DNA of 64,000 nucleotides from JANPLG01 sp964609085. Lineage in GTDB: Bacteria > Armatimonadota > SYMT01. The notes beneath the pieces are model-generated. The model was given only the letters and a program-made list of their open reading frames with translations. It ran no database searches and was not told where the DNA came from. Positions 8,613-16,688 of the stretch are shown piece by piece. A program made the translations under genes and the position numbers. The stretch is from contig CAZSRZ010000002.1 of the NCBI GenBank assembly GCA_964609085.1, forward strand, positions 1 through 64,000, in the 5' to 3' direction. Numbering within the stretch: the stretch's first letter is position 1; each line of letters opens with the position of its first letter.

Positions 8613-9887
8613 ATGTCCCTGAATCTGACCGTCGTCTCCGTCGATCGCATCCCGATCCGCCTCAGTTACCGTGAGGTTCCCGCCCGGAACATGGTTCGCG
8701 AGCTGCCGCACTGGACGCTCTTCGAACTCTGCAAGGTGCGCCTCGCCTGTGGGGTCACGGGCGTCGGCGAGACGATGCAGTACTACACCTTCAAGACCGT
8801 CAGCGACGAGGCGATAGCGTCTGTCGTCGGCAAGCGAGCGCCGGAGGTGATGTGGGACGACAACCTCGGGGCGGGGCTGCAGATGGCCCTCTTCGACGCC
8901 GTGGGGCGCGCGACCGACACGCCGATCTGGGCGCTTCTGGGAAAGAAGCACCGAGATCGACCGTTCATCTCGTGGTGGGACATCGACATGCCCGGCGAAG
9001 ACTGGGTCCTGGAATGTGCCGAGGCGATGGCCCAGGGCTACACCAACTTCAAGACCAAAGCGCGACCGTGGTTCGACCTTGACCGCCAGTGCCGGACGCT
9101 CTGCGCCACGTTGCCGGACTGGTTCGAGGTGGATCTCGACTTCAATGCCATGCTGGTGGATGCCGCCCGCGCACGGCCGGTGCTCGCCGCGATCGAGCGC
9201 TACCACCATGTGAAGATCTACGAGTCGCCGATCCCCCAGTACGATGTTCCGGGCGGCAAGGCGGTGCGGGCGTGCACGAATGTGGCGATCGCGCACCACT
9301 TCGGCAGCCCACCAATTGTTACCGCCCTGCAGGAAGACGTGTGCGACGGCTTCGTCATTGGTGGCGGCGCTTCCCGCGTGATGGACCATGGTCGAATCTC
9401 GGCCGCCTGGGACAAGCCCTTCTTTCTCCAACTCGTCGGCTCGGCCATCACTGCCGTCTGGTCGCTGCACTTCGGGGCCGTACTCTCCCATGCCCGCTGG
9501 CCGGCGGTGAACTGCCACCAACTCTACTCACGGTCCACTGTGAAGCCGGGGATCGCGGTCTTCAATGGCACGGCCGAGACGCCCTCCGGCCCGGGACTGG
9601 GAGTCGACCTCGATGAGGACCTCGTTGAGGCGTGTCGACTTCCCGAGATGCCCGCGAAGCCCTTCCCCCATCCCGGGCTGCTGATTGCCATCCGCTTCGG
9701 CAGCGGCGCGGTGAGTTACTACGCTCACACCATGCAGTTCTGGGACGATTTCCTCAGCGGGAGGCTCCCTGTCTTCCAGGCGGAGACACATACCACCATC
9801 ATCCCGGACGACGGGAGCACGGGGTGGCGGGAGTTGCAGGCAAGAGCCCAGCTAGGCGGCGTTCACTGCGGCGAGGCAGCGATCTGA
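8613..9887 (+). CDS. Enolase-superfamily (mandelate racemase/muconate lactonizing type) enzyme
   Basis: 424 residues from ATG 8613; longer in-frame starts give a non-homologous, low-complexity N-terminus. The capping domain ends near residue 110. The barrel shows K-x-K (TNFKTKA, Lys147 and Lys149), the metal-binding DxN-like segment FEVDLDFNAM (Asp174-Asn178) and IYESPIPQYD with Glu204, the arrangement of MLE/MR proteins that abstract an alpha proton from a carboxylate. The C-terminal HTTIIPDDG stretch fits sugar-acid dehydratase-like members. Substrate cannot be assigned. It stands alone: the next gene is convergent with only 7 bp between stops. Confidence 0.8.
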   Translation: MSLNLTVVSVDRIPIRLSYREVPARNMVRELPHWTLFELCKVRLACGVTGVGETMQYYTFKTVSDEAIASVVGKRAPEVMWDDNLGAGLQMALFDAVGRATDTPIWALLGKKHRDRPFISWWDIDMPGEDWVLECAEAMAQGYTNFKTKARPWFDLDRQCRTLCATLPDWFEVDLDFNAMLVDAARARPVLAAIERYHHVKIYESPIPQYDVPGGKAVRACTNVAIAHHFGSPPIVTALQEDVCDGFVIGGGASRVMDHGRISAAWDKPFFLQLVGSAITAVWSLHFGAVLSHARWPAVNCHQLYSRSTVKPGIAVFNGTAETPSGPGLGVDLDEDLVEACRLPEMPAKPFPHPGLLIAIRFGSGAVSYYAHTMQFWDDFLSGRLPVFQAETHTTIIPDDGSTGWRELQARAQLGGVHCGEAAI

Positions 9888-9894
9888 GGCGGAC

Positions 9895-10575
9895 TCAGTC
9901 GAGGTCGAACCAGCGATCGGCGGGCGACTGGCCGGTGTAGAACGCCGATGGGCGGGCCCACTTCACATGGCCATCGACCCACGCCACGTTCATCCCCTCC
10001 TGATGCAGAGGGGTAGGCCGGCCCCAGCAATCGAGATTGGGATCGTTCGGCAGCAGCAGGAACTTGCCGTCATCGCCGCACCAGCTCGCTGTGAGGCTGG
10101 ATCGCGCATCGGTGAACAGCACCGTTTCGGACGGCCTGCCGACGGCGGCCAGGGAGACCCCCTGATGCCCCATGTAGGTCCCGGCCAGGTTCAGCCCGAT
10201 GGTCGTCAGGTAGCGGACGTTGTAGCCGTAGTGGGTTGTCGGCGCACCGCCGGCATCTGCTTTTTTCACCTGACTGCTGGGACAGTGCCAGACCCCGGTG
10301 TTGCGTGCATAGGGATCCGTTAGGTCGTGCCAGGTCACGAAGCCGAACGGCCCGGTGGCGTACGCGGCCAGCGGGAAGAGCTCGTCATAGTCCTGGACAT
10401 AGAGCGTGAGCGCGGTTGACAGATTGCGCAAGTTGCTCCCGCACTGCGCCTGTCGGGCCTTCTCGCGGGCCTGCGCGAAGACCGGGAATAGGATCGCGGC
10501 CAGGATCGCGATGATGGCGATCACCACCAACAGCTCGATGAGGGTGAATCCTCGCCGCCTCAGAAGAGAAACCAT
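9895..10575 (-). CDS. Type II secretion/type IV pilin-like protein (DUF1559, H-X9-DG type)
   Basis: 226 residues from ATG 10575. The prepilin signature is complete: a short basic leader RRRG followed by FTLIELLVVIAIIAILAAIL, cleaved before the phenylalanine with Glu at mature position 5. FPVFAQAREKARQ and DYDELFP follow, the standard form in Armatimonadota. The C-terminus has PLHQEGMNVAWVDGHVKW, a histidine about nine residues before Asp-Gly as in H-X9-DG proteins of planctomycetes and relatives. The start overlaps the 3' end of the CPBP protease gene by 16 bp. Probably a surface or pseudopilus subunit; such genes are highly multicopy in these genomes. Confidence 0.9.
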   Translation of the reverse strand: MVSLLRRRGFTLIELLVVIAIIAILAAILFPVFAQAREKARQAQCGSNLRNLSTALTLYVQDYDELFPLAAYATGPFGFVTWHDLTDPYARNTGVWHCPSSQVKKADAGGAPTTHYGYNVRYLTTIGLNLAGTYMGHQGVSLAAVGRPSETVLFTDARSSLTASWCGDDGKFLLLPNDPNLDCWGRPTPLHQEGMNVAWVDGHVKWARPSAFYTGQSPADRWFDLD

Positions 10576-11390
10576 GTCGCAACCGCTCCTCCCACCATCA
10601 CCGTCATCGCGATGATACCCGCGATCGGATAGGTCTGCGTGCCGACGAGCCACTGGTACTTCCCCGACTGCTTCTCCCGGTACTCGATGAAGCAGCGGTG
10701 CACGCCGATGGAGAGGATGCCCCCGGCATGCAACCCGATGCTCAGCCAGAGCGATCCCGTCTTGTAGTACGCCACGCCCAACCAGAGTCCGAGCAACGCC
10801 AGACCTACGGCCGGCCAGTAGGTCGGGACGCGTTTGATGAAGTGCGCCGCGGAGAAGACCGCCGCGGAGAGCGGGATTGCCACCAGTGGCGGCAATGAGC
10901 CGGGCGCGGCCGCAGAGCCGGGAGGCGCCGCGAACAACAGGTATTGCAGCAGCACCGCGCGGAAGAAGGCTTCCTCAAACACCGAGACGGTGAGCGAGCT
11001 CAGGGCGCTGAGGGCCGACTTTCGCAGCCGTTCCTGGGGAGACCAGCGCGCCTTGTAAAAGGTCCACCCGCCCCCCATCCCCAGGGCGTAGATCAGGCAC
11101 AGGCCGAGGATCGAAAAGACCAGACCCACGGTATAAAGGTGGCGTTGTTCCGCCGGGAAGAGGGGAGCGTAGTAGCTCGCCAGGTCCCGGCCGTGCAGAT
11201 GCGGGAAGAGCAGCAGTGACCCGATGATGCCCGCGTGAAGCACTGCCTTCAGTGAGTACTTGAGGGCTCTGGGCTGACCGCTGATCCATGTGAGCGACCA
11301 AGCGAGGGGCACGCGAAACGACAGCCGCACCAGATTCTGGACGCCGATGACGACGGCGAGCACGGCGAGCAGATAGGCGATGGCCCACAC
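10560..11390 (-). CDS. CPBP family intramembrane metalloprotease
   Basis: 276 residues from GTG 11390, about eight hydrophobic segments. The CPBP (Abi/Rce1) motifs are visible: EEAFFRAVLLQYLLF (Glu139-Glu140 and Arg144), FSAAHFIKR with the second-motif histidine, and GLHAGG with the third. These residues form the glutamate/histidine active site of Rce1-like proteases. In bacteria the family processes exported peptides or acts in self-immunity; the substrate here is unknown. It lies 23 bp after the aldolase gene and overlaps the prepilin gene by 16 bp, so the three are likely co-transcribed, although no functional link is evident. Confidence 0.85.
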   Translation of the reverse strand: MWAIAYLLAVLAVVIGVQNLVRLSFRVPLAWSLTWISGQPRALKYSLKAVLHAGIIGSLLLFPHLHGRDLASYYAPLFPAEQRHLYTVGLVFSILGLCLIYALGMGGGWTFYKARWSPQERLRKSALSALSSLTVSVFEEAFFRAVLLQYLLFAAPPGSAAAPGSLPPLVAIPLSAAVFSAAHFIKRVPTYWPAVGLALLGLWLGVAYYKTGSLWLSIGLHAGGILSIGVHRCFIEYREKQSGKYQWLVGTQTYPIAGIIAMTVMVGGAVATWFLF

Positions 11391-11413
11391 GGAGGCGGCG
11401 TGCGCGACCGAGC

Positions 11414-12382
11414 CTACGCGGCCAGACGCCCGGCCACGAGTTGCTCGCGCACGGAGTCCAGTTCGCCCGCGGATCCGAGCAGTTCATTCCGGCTGGCGAT
11501 GAACCGGGCATACTCCTCCATAAACACCTTGCCGGGGCCACGGAGATCGAAGTCTTCGGGATGGTTCTTGAAGTGCTCTCGGTGCACTCGCGTCCAGACC
11601 AACCGCCCGTCGGTGTCGATGTTCACCTTGCAGACGCCCAGCTTTGCGGCTGGCAGGTAGTGAGCGGGATCCACTCCCTTCGCCCCTTCCTTGAGGGCGC
11701 CGCCCGCAGCGTTGATCCGAGCCACCTCATCCTGGGGAACCGAGGAACTCCCGTGCATCACCAGAGGATAGCCGGGCAGGAGCGCCTGGATGGCGGCGAC
11801 CCTGGTGAAGTGGATGCCCTGTCCCCCGCTGAACTTGTAAGCCCCGTGCGATGTGCCGATGGCGCAGGCCAGCGAATCGCAGCCGGTGCGCTCCACGAAC
11901 AGCCGCGCCTCCTCCGGGTCTGTCAGGCAGGCGTTCTTCTCATCAACCTTGATATCTTCCTCGACCCCGCCCAGCCGCCCCAGCTCAGCTTCGACCGAGA
12001 TACCCCGCGCGTGCGCGGCCTGGACCACGCGGCGCGTGATCTGCACGTTCTCCTCGAAGGGGTCGTGCGAGGCATCGATCATCACGGAGCTGTAGAAACC
12101 GCTCTCGATGCACTCCATACAGGTCTTTTCGTCGCCGTGATCGAGGTGTACGGCAAAGACCGCCTCGGGGAACACCTCCTCCGCGGACCGGATCATCGCC
12201 TCCAGCATGCGCTTGTCGGTATAGCCGCGCGCGCCCTTCGAAAGCTGAATGATAAACGGTGCGCGGGCGTCGATGCACCCGCGGAACAACCCCATGATCT
12301 GCTCGAGGTTGTTGATGTTGTAGGCACCGAGGGCATACCTGCCATAGGCGTGGGAAAAGAGGCTCTTGGTGGGGACGATCAT
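11414..12382 (-). CDS. fba: Class II fructose-bisphosphate aldolase
   Basis: 322 residues with ATG 12382 and GGAG a few bases upstream. It catalyses reversible cleavage of fructose 1,6-bisphosphate to DHAP and glyceraldehyde 3-phosphate. Zinc and catalytic motifs of class II aldolases are present: YNINNLEQIMG near the start, FAVHLDHGDEKTCMECI (Asp81, His82), VEAELGRLGGVE, GTSHGAYKFSGGQG (His179), VMHGSSSVP with the third zinc histidine, and CKVNIDTDGR for phosphate binding. The length is usual for the GatY/KbaY/Fba group. With the PPi-dependent phosphofructokinase at 53675 it supports a functional glycolytic/gluconeogenic route. Confidence 0.93.
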   Translation of the reverse strand: MIVPTKSLFSHAYGRYALGAYNINNLEQIMGLFRGCIDARAPFIIQLSKGARGYTDKRMLEAMIRSAEEVFPEAVFAVHLDHGDEKTCMECIESGFYSSVMIDASHDPFEENVQITRRVVQAAHARGISVEAELGRLGGVEEDIKVDEKNACLTDPEEARLFVERTGCDSLACAIGTSHGAYKFSGGQGIHFTRVAAIQALLPGYPLVMHGSSSVPQDEVARINAAGGALKEGAKGVDPAHYLPAAKLGVCKVNIDTDGRLVWTRVHREHFKNHPEDFDLRGPGKVFMEEYARFIASRNELLGSAGELDSVREQLVAGRLAA

Positions 12383-12479
12383 CGGAAACTCCGCTCGGAA
12401 AAGGGCTCAATCCTCGCACAAGGACGATGCTGCAGTCTATCGTACGCGCCCCCGGCGAGCCTTTCCCCTCGAGCGCCGG

Positions 12480-13148
12480 TCAGTTGCGGCGGCCGCCGCT
12501 GAGGAGACGAAGGATGAAGAGGAACAGATTCAGCAGGTCGAGATAGACCTCAATCGTCGCCATCACGTAGTCATCGCTGCCGAAGTCGTGCCGGATCCGC
12601 GTGAAGTCGACGAACACAAACACAGTGAAGAGCACAGCACCTGCGGCGGCGTAGGCCCAGGACATCACCGGCCCGCTGGAGACGAACCAGAAGCCAATGC
12701 CGACGATGATCAGGACGAAGAGACCGCCGAGCAGCCAGGGGATCCAGTGGGCATAGCTCCGACTGCTCGAATAACCCAGCGCACCGACCATGGCGAACAC
12801 CGCCATCGACAGCAAAGATGCCTGCAGGATCACGCCTGGGCCGTCGACCTTCGCGTAGACCGCGAGCAGCGGCCCCAGGGCCAACCCTTCCAGCAAGGCA
12901 AATCCGCCGAGTGCCAGCAGGTTGATCGGGAAGTTGTTCCGCACCGCGCGGCAGACGAACAGCATCCCCAGCGCACCAATCCAGAGCCAGAGGCTGACGC
13001 CGGCGGGCGCGGACCAACTGATCGCGGCGCCGAGCATGGTCATCAGCAGAGCGCCCATCGTCAACATGCAGACGCGGGTGAGCAGCAGCGAGCTGTCGTT
13101 GACAACGGCTCCGGCGGCGCGAGCGTTCCGAAAGTCGCGATCCATCAT
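12480..13148 (-). CDS. Bax inhibitor-1/YccA family membrane protein
   Basis: 222 residues with seven hydrophobic helices. The N-terminal half has MGALLMTMLGAAISW, and the C-terminal half has the family's conserved VFVFVDFTRIRHDF followed by the amphipathic end IEVYLDLLNLFLFILRLLSG, the hallmark of BI-1 proteins (the aspartates in this part form the pH-sensing pair in the Bacillus YetJ structure). Members are Ca2+ leak channels or modulators of membrane proteases such as FtsH. The start is one of two adjacent ATG codons at 13148 and 13145. The gene stands 97 bp upstream of the aldolase. Confidence 0.9.
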   Translation of the reverse strand: MMDRDFRNARAAGAVVNDSSLLLTRVCMLTMGALLMTMLGAAISWSAPAGVSLWLWIGALGMLFVCRAVRNNFPINLLALGGFALLEGLALGPLLAVYAKVDGPGVILQASLLSMAVFAMVGALGYSSSRSYAHWIPWLLGGLFVLIIVGIGFWFVSSGPVMSWAYAAAGAVLFTVFVFVDFTRIRHDFGSDDYVMATIEVYLDLLNLFLFILRLLSGGRRN

Positions 13149-13276
13149 CTCCCTTGACTCCTCCAGGCACAGTTACTGCCCCACTGGAGTCTATCAACGG
13201 CCAGTGCCGTCGGGCAGATACGCAGGGCCCACCGCGCACCACCCGTCATGGGCGCGCGACGGCGATGGGGTGAAGG

Positions 13277-13300
13277 AGAGCCGTGCATTGGCACGGCTCT
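13277..13300 (+). ncRNA. 10-bp hairpin in the leader upstream of the TMEM175 gene
   Basis: The arms AGAGCCGTGC (13277-13286) and GCACGGCTCT (13291-13300) pair perfectly around an ATTG loop. Together with the terminator at 13340-13371 it makes two strong RNA stems between the divergent BI-1 gene and the channel gene. No protein gene is credible in 13149-13453, so this is best viewed as part of a structured leader or a small RNA. I recognise no known riboswitch class. Confidence 0.4.
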
Positions 13301-13339
13301 TGCAGCGGGCACTCTCGGCTCACTGACTGTCTTGTATTC

Positions 13340-13371
13340 GCCCGCGCCCAGGTGGCGCGGGCATTCTTTTT
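13340..13371 (+). terminator. Intrinsic terminator on the plus strand
   Basis: GCCCGCGCC (13340-13348) pairs with GGCGCGGGC (13354-13362) around CAGGT, followed by ATTCTTTTT (13363-13371), a classic Rho-independent terminator reading left to right. No plus-strand protein gene lies upstream of it, and it ends 82 bp before the ATG of the TMEM175 gene, so it either ends a small RNA or attenuates that gene. On the minus strand it has no T-run. Confidence 0.75.
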
Positions 13372-13453
13372 GTCGCGGCCGACCGCGCCGCGGGTCGGGA
13401 TGGGAATTCGGCGGGGCGATATGTTACCTCCGTTCAAGCGCGGAGGTTTCGGA

Positions 13454-14029
13454 ATGGGGAAAGGTCGGCTGGAAGCGTTCAGCGATGGGGTGATCGCGAT
13501 TCTCATCACGATCATGGTGCTGGAACTCAAGGTGCCGGAGGCAACAACCTGGCATGCGTTCCGTGAAATGCTCCCGGTTTTCCTCAGCTATCTGCTGAGC
13601 TTTCTCTACCTGGGCATCTACTGGAACAATCACCATCACATGCTGCATGTGACCACCCGCATCAACGGCGGAATCCTCTGGGCCAATCTGCACTTGCTGT
13701 TCTGGCTCTCCCTGATTCCCTTCGCGACCGCCTGGATGGGGGAGCACCATCCGGAGCCGCTGCCGACGGCGATCTACGGCGTGGTACTGCTTCTGGCCGC
13801 GATTGCCTACCTCGTGCTCCAGACCTGCATCATTCGCAGCGAAGGTCCGAGCTCGCGTCTTGCCCTTGCGGTGGGGAAGGACTTCAAGGGAAAACTGTCG
13901 GTGTTCTCCTACGTGGCTGCGCTTCCGCTCGCCTACCTGAACCCGTGGATCTCCAAGGCGCTCTTCGTCGGCGTGGCCCTGCTATGGCTGATCCCGGATG
14001 CCCGGATCGAGGGGCTAATGGAGGACTGA
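13454..14029 (+). CDS. TMEM175 family (DUF1211) potassium channel-like protein
   Basis: 191 residues from ATG 13454, with GGAGG at 13442-13446; this start puts the conserved RLEAFSDGVIAI motif at residues 5-16, as in the family. The FSDG motif lines the pore of bacterial and lysosomal TMEM175 channels, which are potassium-selective without a classical selectivity filter. The remaining hydrophobic helices and the histidine-rich turn YWNNHHHML between helices 2 and 3 also fit. A terminator-like hairpin just upstream hints at attenuation. No partner gene is nearby. Confidence 0.87.
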   Translation: MGKGRLEAFSDGVIAILITIMVLELKVPEATTWHAFREMLPVFLSYLLSFLYLGIYWNNHHHMLHVTTRINGGILWANLHLLFWLSLIPFATAWMGEHHPEPLPTAIYGVVLLLAAIAYLVLQTCIIRSEGPSSRLALAVGKDFKGKLSVFSYVAALPLAYLNPWISKALFVGVALLWLIPDARIEGLMED

Positions 14030-14239
14030 TCCTCCGGCCTGAGCTGAGCCGCGACCGTGAGGGAGCGTGGGTAACCTACCGCCGAAGCTGCGACCGAGTG
14101 AGAGTCGACCACAGCCTGGTGATCTGGGCGTCATCCCGTAGCCGCGCTGGCTCATCGATCATCGCGGAATCTGTCGGCCTTCGCGGGGACACGCTCCCTG
14201 ACGGTCGCGGCACAGCGGGGGTTGGCATCCCGGACGGGG

Positions 14240-14629
14240 CTAGATCTTGCGACCCAGAATGAGCACGGTGGCGATGAGGGCGATGAGGATCACCCAGATA
14301 AAGTTCCCCAGTCGCGGCTGAGCGCCGGTGGCCACTCGGACTTGACCGCGCACGATGTAGCCGAAGAGGATCACCAGTTCCAGGTTCAGCAGGTTCAGCA
14401 CCGCCCGCCCCGTAGGCGAGCGTTGGGCGCCGACCATGGTGATGACGATGGTCTCGACCACCATGATGGTGGGGAGGAGCCAGATGAGTGGTCGCGCCCC
14501 CCACTGATCGGCGTTACCGAGGAAACCGAAGTGGCTGGGGATTTTGGCGGGCAGGTTCGGGTAGGCTGCCGCAAGTCGCAGGATGATCGCGATCAGTCCG
14601 ATCCAGACCGCTACCTGGAGCCAGGTCAT
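14240..14629 (-). CDS. Small DUF1648 domain membrane protein
   Basis: 129 residues with four hydrophobic helices. After the first helix comes AAYPNLPAKIPSHFGF then GNADQWGARP, matching the DUF1648 motif (P-x-H-F/W-x-x-x-G-x-D-x-W/Y). Members include SdpI-like immunity/signal proteins, but most are uncharacterised. The start lies 5 bp after the stop of the cytochrome gene at 14635-16446, so the two are probably co-transcribed. The 210 bp on its downstream side (14030-14239), up to the channel gene, shows nothing I can name. Confidence 0.7.
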   Translation of the reverse strand: MTWLQVAVWIGLIAIILRLAAAYPNLPAKIPSHFGFLGNADQWGARPLIWLLPTIMVVETIVITMVGAQRSPTGRAVLNLLNLELVILFGYIVRGQVRVATGAQPRLGNFIWVILIALIATVLILGRKI

Positions 14630-14634
14630 CGGGG

Positions 14635-16446
14635 TCAGAGTTCCCGCACAAAGGCCACGAGGTCGCGAAGCTCCTCCGGCGTCAGTTCGTGCGCTTTTCC
14701 GTGGAGCTGACGCGTGTTGTATCGGGTGAGAACCTCCTCCAGGGACTTCGCCTCACCCGTGTGCAGGTAGGGGTAGGTGTCGTACACCCCGACGAGGTGG
14801 GGGACGTCGAGATCGGTCCCGGCCGGCGTCGTACCGACATTGACCCTCAGCTCGCCTCCAGCGGCGGCGTTGCCGCCGAAGTTCCGGCCGCCGTGGCACG
14901 CGACGCATCCGGCCTTCCCGTTGAACAGTGCCTTCCCTCGCAGCCCGGCGTCGGTATTCGTCCCATCATCCTTGCGGAATGGGTTGGCGGGCAGCCGCTG
15001 GGAGGTGATGTAGCGGATCAGCTCTTCGACCTGCGTTTGCGAAAGGGGTGGGGACTGGAGCAGCCCCTTCACCTCTTCCCGGATAAAGTCGGCGAGTCCC
15101 GCATCGTGGCCTGTCCATCGGTAGGGGGCGGTGTCCTTCAACGGGCCGCGCAGCCCGCGCACATTGCGGAGGGTCTCCTCTCCGAGGGCGTCCTTCACAT
15201 GCACGAACTTCCAGGAGATGCCATCCGTGTTGGCGTCCGGGTGGCAGGAATTGCAGGAAAACTGGCCGCCGTCAGTGATGGTCGACGTGACGAACAAGAA
15301 CCGCCCCGGGAGGGTCGGGTCGGGAACGCTGGGCGGGTCCAGCGGAATCCGCCGGAGCACCTCCATGCGGTTCGAATCGATCACCACCAGCTCGTTGCTG
15401 AGGACACAGGTCACCCAGATCTCCGCCGTGCCCGGCCGCAGGGCAAGCCCGCGTGGCTGCGCGCCGATACCGCGCAGGGATGTGTTGCCGTTGGCCCCGC
15501 GGAGTTCGTACTTCTGCAGGCTGTGTCCGCCGCTGCAGGTCATAAAGGCGAAGCGTCCCTGAGGGTCGAGGATTACCTGGTCCGGATCGGAGACGTCCTC
15601 CCCGATCAGGTCCAACCAGATGTTTTGGAGCCCGTTGCGACCGCCGTAAGGGGATTGCAGAAAAGCCTGGTTCGACCAGATCCCGACGGCGGTACGGGTG
15701 GGCCGCTCATTCTGGGCACGCTGCCCGGTGCAGAAGGCAAGTCGTCCCCCGGGGATGACCGCCACGCCTCTAACGTTGACTGCGGGCGTGGGAGCGGTGA
15801 CACCCTTGCCCGCCGCGGTGTCGATGAAAGTGAGGGAGCCGTCCGTCAGGTTCGCCGAGACCAGAACGGCGCCATCCGGGCTCAAGCTGAGAGCGCGGGG
15901 CCGACGCCCTGTCGGAATCTCCCCCAACACCTTGCGCGCCGCCACATCCACCACGGCCACCACGTCCCGCTGGCTGACGGAGACGTAGAGCGTCCTGGCG
16001 TCCGGGGCGAAGACGCAGTCGTAGGGCATCCCTCGCAGCCGCAATTGGTCCAGTTTCCCGGTGTCGGGATCCAGGAAGCCCACCGAGCCGGAAAAGCTGT
16101 TGGTAAAGGCGACCATGGCGTCATCGCGGCTCACGTCCACGCCCGTCGGCTCCTCGCCACCGCAGGGGAAGCGCCGAATCAGCTTTCCATTCGTCGCGTC
16201 GATCAGGGAAATCGTGTTGCTGTCGAACTCGGTGATCATGGCCCGATCGCCACGGCTCAAAAAGGCGATGTCGAAGGGGCCGCGGGTGCCGGCCGCCGCA
16301 GGGCGGACCGCCATCGAGGCCTGAGTGCCGGGCGGGACCTGTGCAGCGGCAACGGTCCCCAGGAGCAATGCCCCCAGCCCGAAGCCGGCAACGGCGCGCG
16401 AGAGCAACAGCCCCCGGCGAGTGAGAAAGGTTCTGTGTGACGGCAT
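14635..16446 (-). CDS. Exported YVTN-type beta-propeller fused to dihaem cytochrome c
   Basis: 603 residues from ATG 16446, which gives a Tat-like signal (TRRGLLLSRAVAGFG). Residues ~40-400 hold seven propeller repeats of the YVTN/NHL kind (for example TISLIDATNGKLIRRFPCGG, TLYVSVSQRDVVAVVDVAAR). The C-terminal ~200 residues carry two c-type haem motifs, CNSCH and CVACH, each with later possible axial ligands (HVKDALG; PYLHTGEA), like dihaem peroxidase/MauG-related proteins in planctomycete-style genomes. A periplasmic electron-transfer or oxidase function is likely; the substrate is unknown. It diverges from the kinase gene at 16689 with 242 bp between. Confidence 0.85.
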   Translation of the reverse strand: MPSHRTFLTRRGLLLSRAVAGFGLGALLLGTVAAAQVPPGTQASMAVRPAAAGTRGPFDIAFLSRGDRAMITEFDSNTISLIDATNGKLIRRFPCGGEEPTGVDVSRDDAMVAFTNSFSGSVGFLDPDTGKLDQLRLRGMPYDCVFAPDARTLYVSVSQRDVVAVVDVAARKVLGEIPTGRRPRALSLSPDGAVLVSANLTDGSLTFIDTAAGKGVTAPTPAVNVRGVAVIPGGRLAFCTGQRAQNERPTRTAVGIWSNQAFLQSPYGGRNGLQNIWLDLIGEDVSDPDQVILDPQGRFAFMTCSGGHSLQKYELRGANGNTSLRGIGAQPRGLALRPGTAEIWVTCVLSNELVVIDSNRMEVLRRIPLDPPSVPDPTLPGRFLFVTSTITDGGQFSCNSCHPDANTDGISWKFVHVKDALGEETLRNVRGLRGPLKDTAPYRWTGHDAGLADFIREEVKGLLQSPPLSQTQVEELIRYITSQRLPANPFRKDDGTNTDAGLRGKALFNGKAGCVACHGGRNFGGNAAAGGELRVNVGTTPAGTDLDVPHLVGVYDTYPYLHTGEAKSLEEVLTRYNTRQLHGKAHELTPEELRDLVAFVREL

Positions 16447-16688
16447 GTTTGGGGGGTGCTGGCTGGCAAACGGACGATGGCGGCGCAGGAGAGAACTCGG
16501 CCTGCTCACGAAAGGGATTTTAGGGTGGTTTCGCCGCTTCTGCCGACCTTGGCTCATGGAATGCGCTCAGGCGGGCTATCGAAGGACCGCTGGCGGACGC
16601 TACGGGCACGCGGCCCCACGGGTGGGATCGGCCGTGCCCCAGGGAAAGCCGGTCATCATGCTGCCCGGCGAACCATGATCTGCCTTGT

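Noticed and set aside
12366..13157. Plus-strand frame opposite the BI-1 gene
   Set aside because: Glu/His/Gln-rich shadow without motifs; the minus-strand gene has seven helices and a clear family end.
13248..13493. An 81-residue frame spanning the terminator upstream of the TMEM175 gene
   Set aside because: It runs through a strong terminator hairpin and out of frame into the channel gene, with no ribosome binding site.
14689..16440. A 583-residue plus-strand frame opposite the cytochrome gene
   Set aside because: No motif, signal peptide or ribosome binding site; the minus-strand gene has two CXXCH motifs and propeller repeats.
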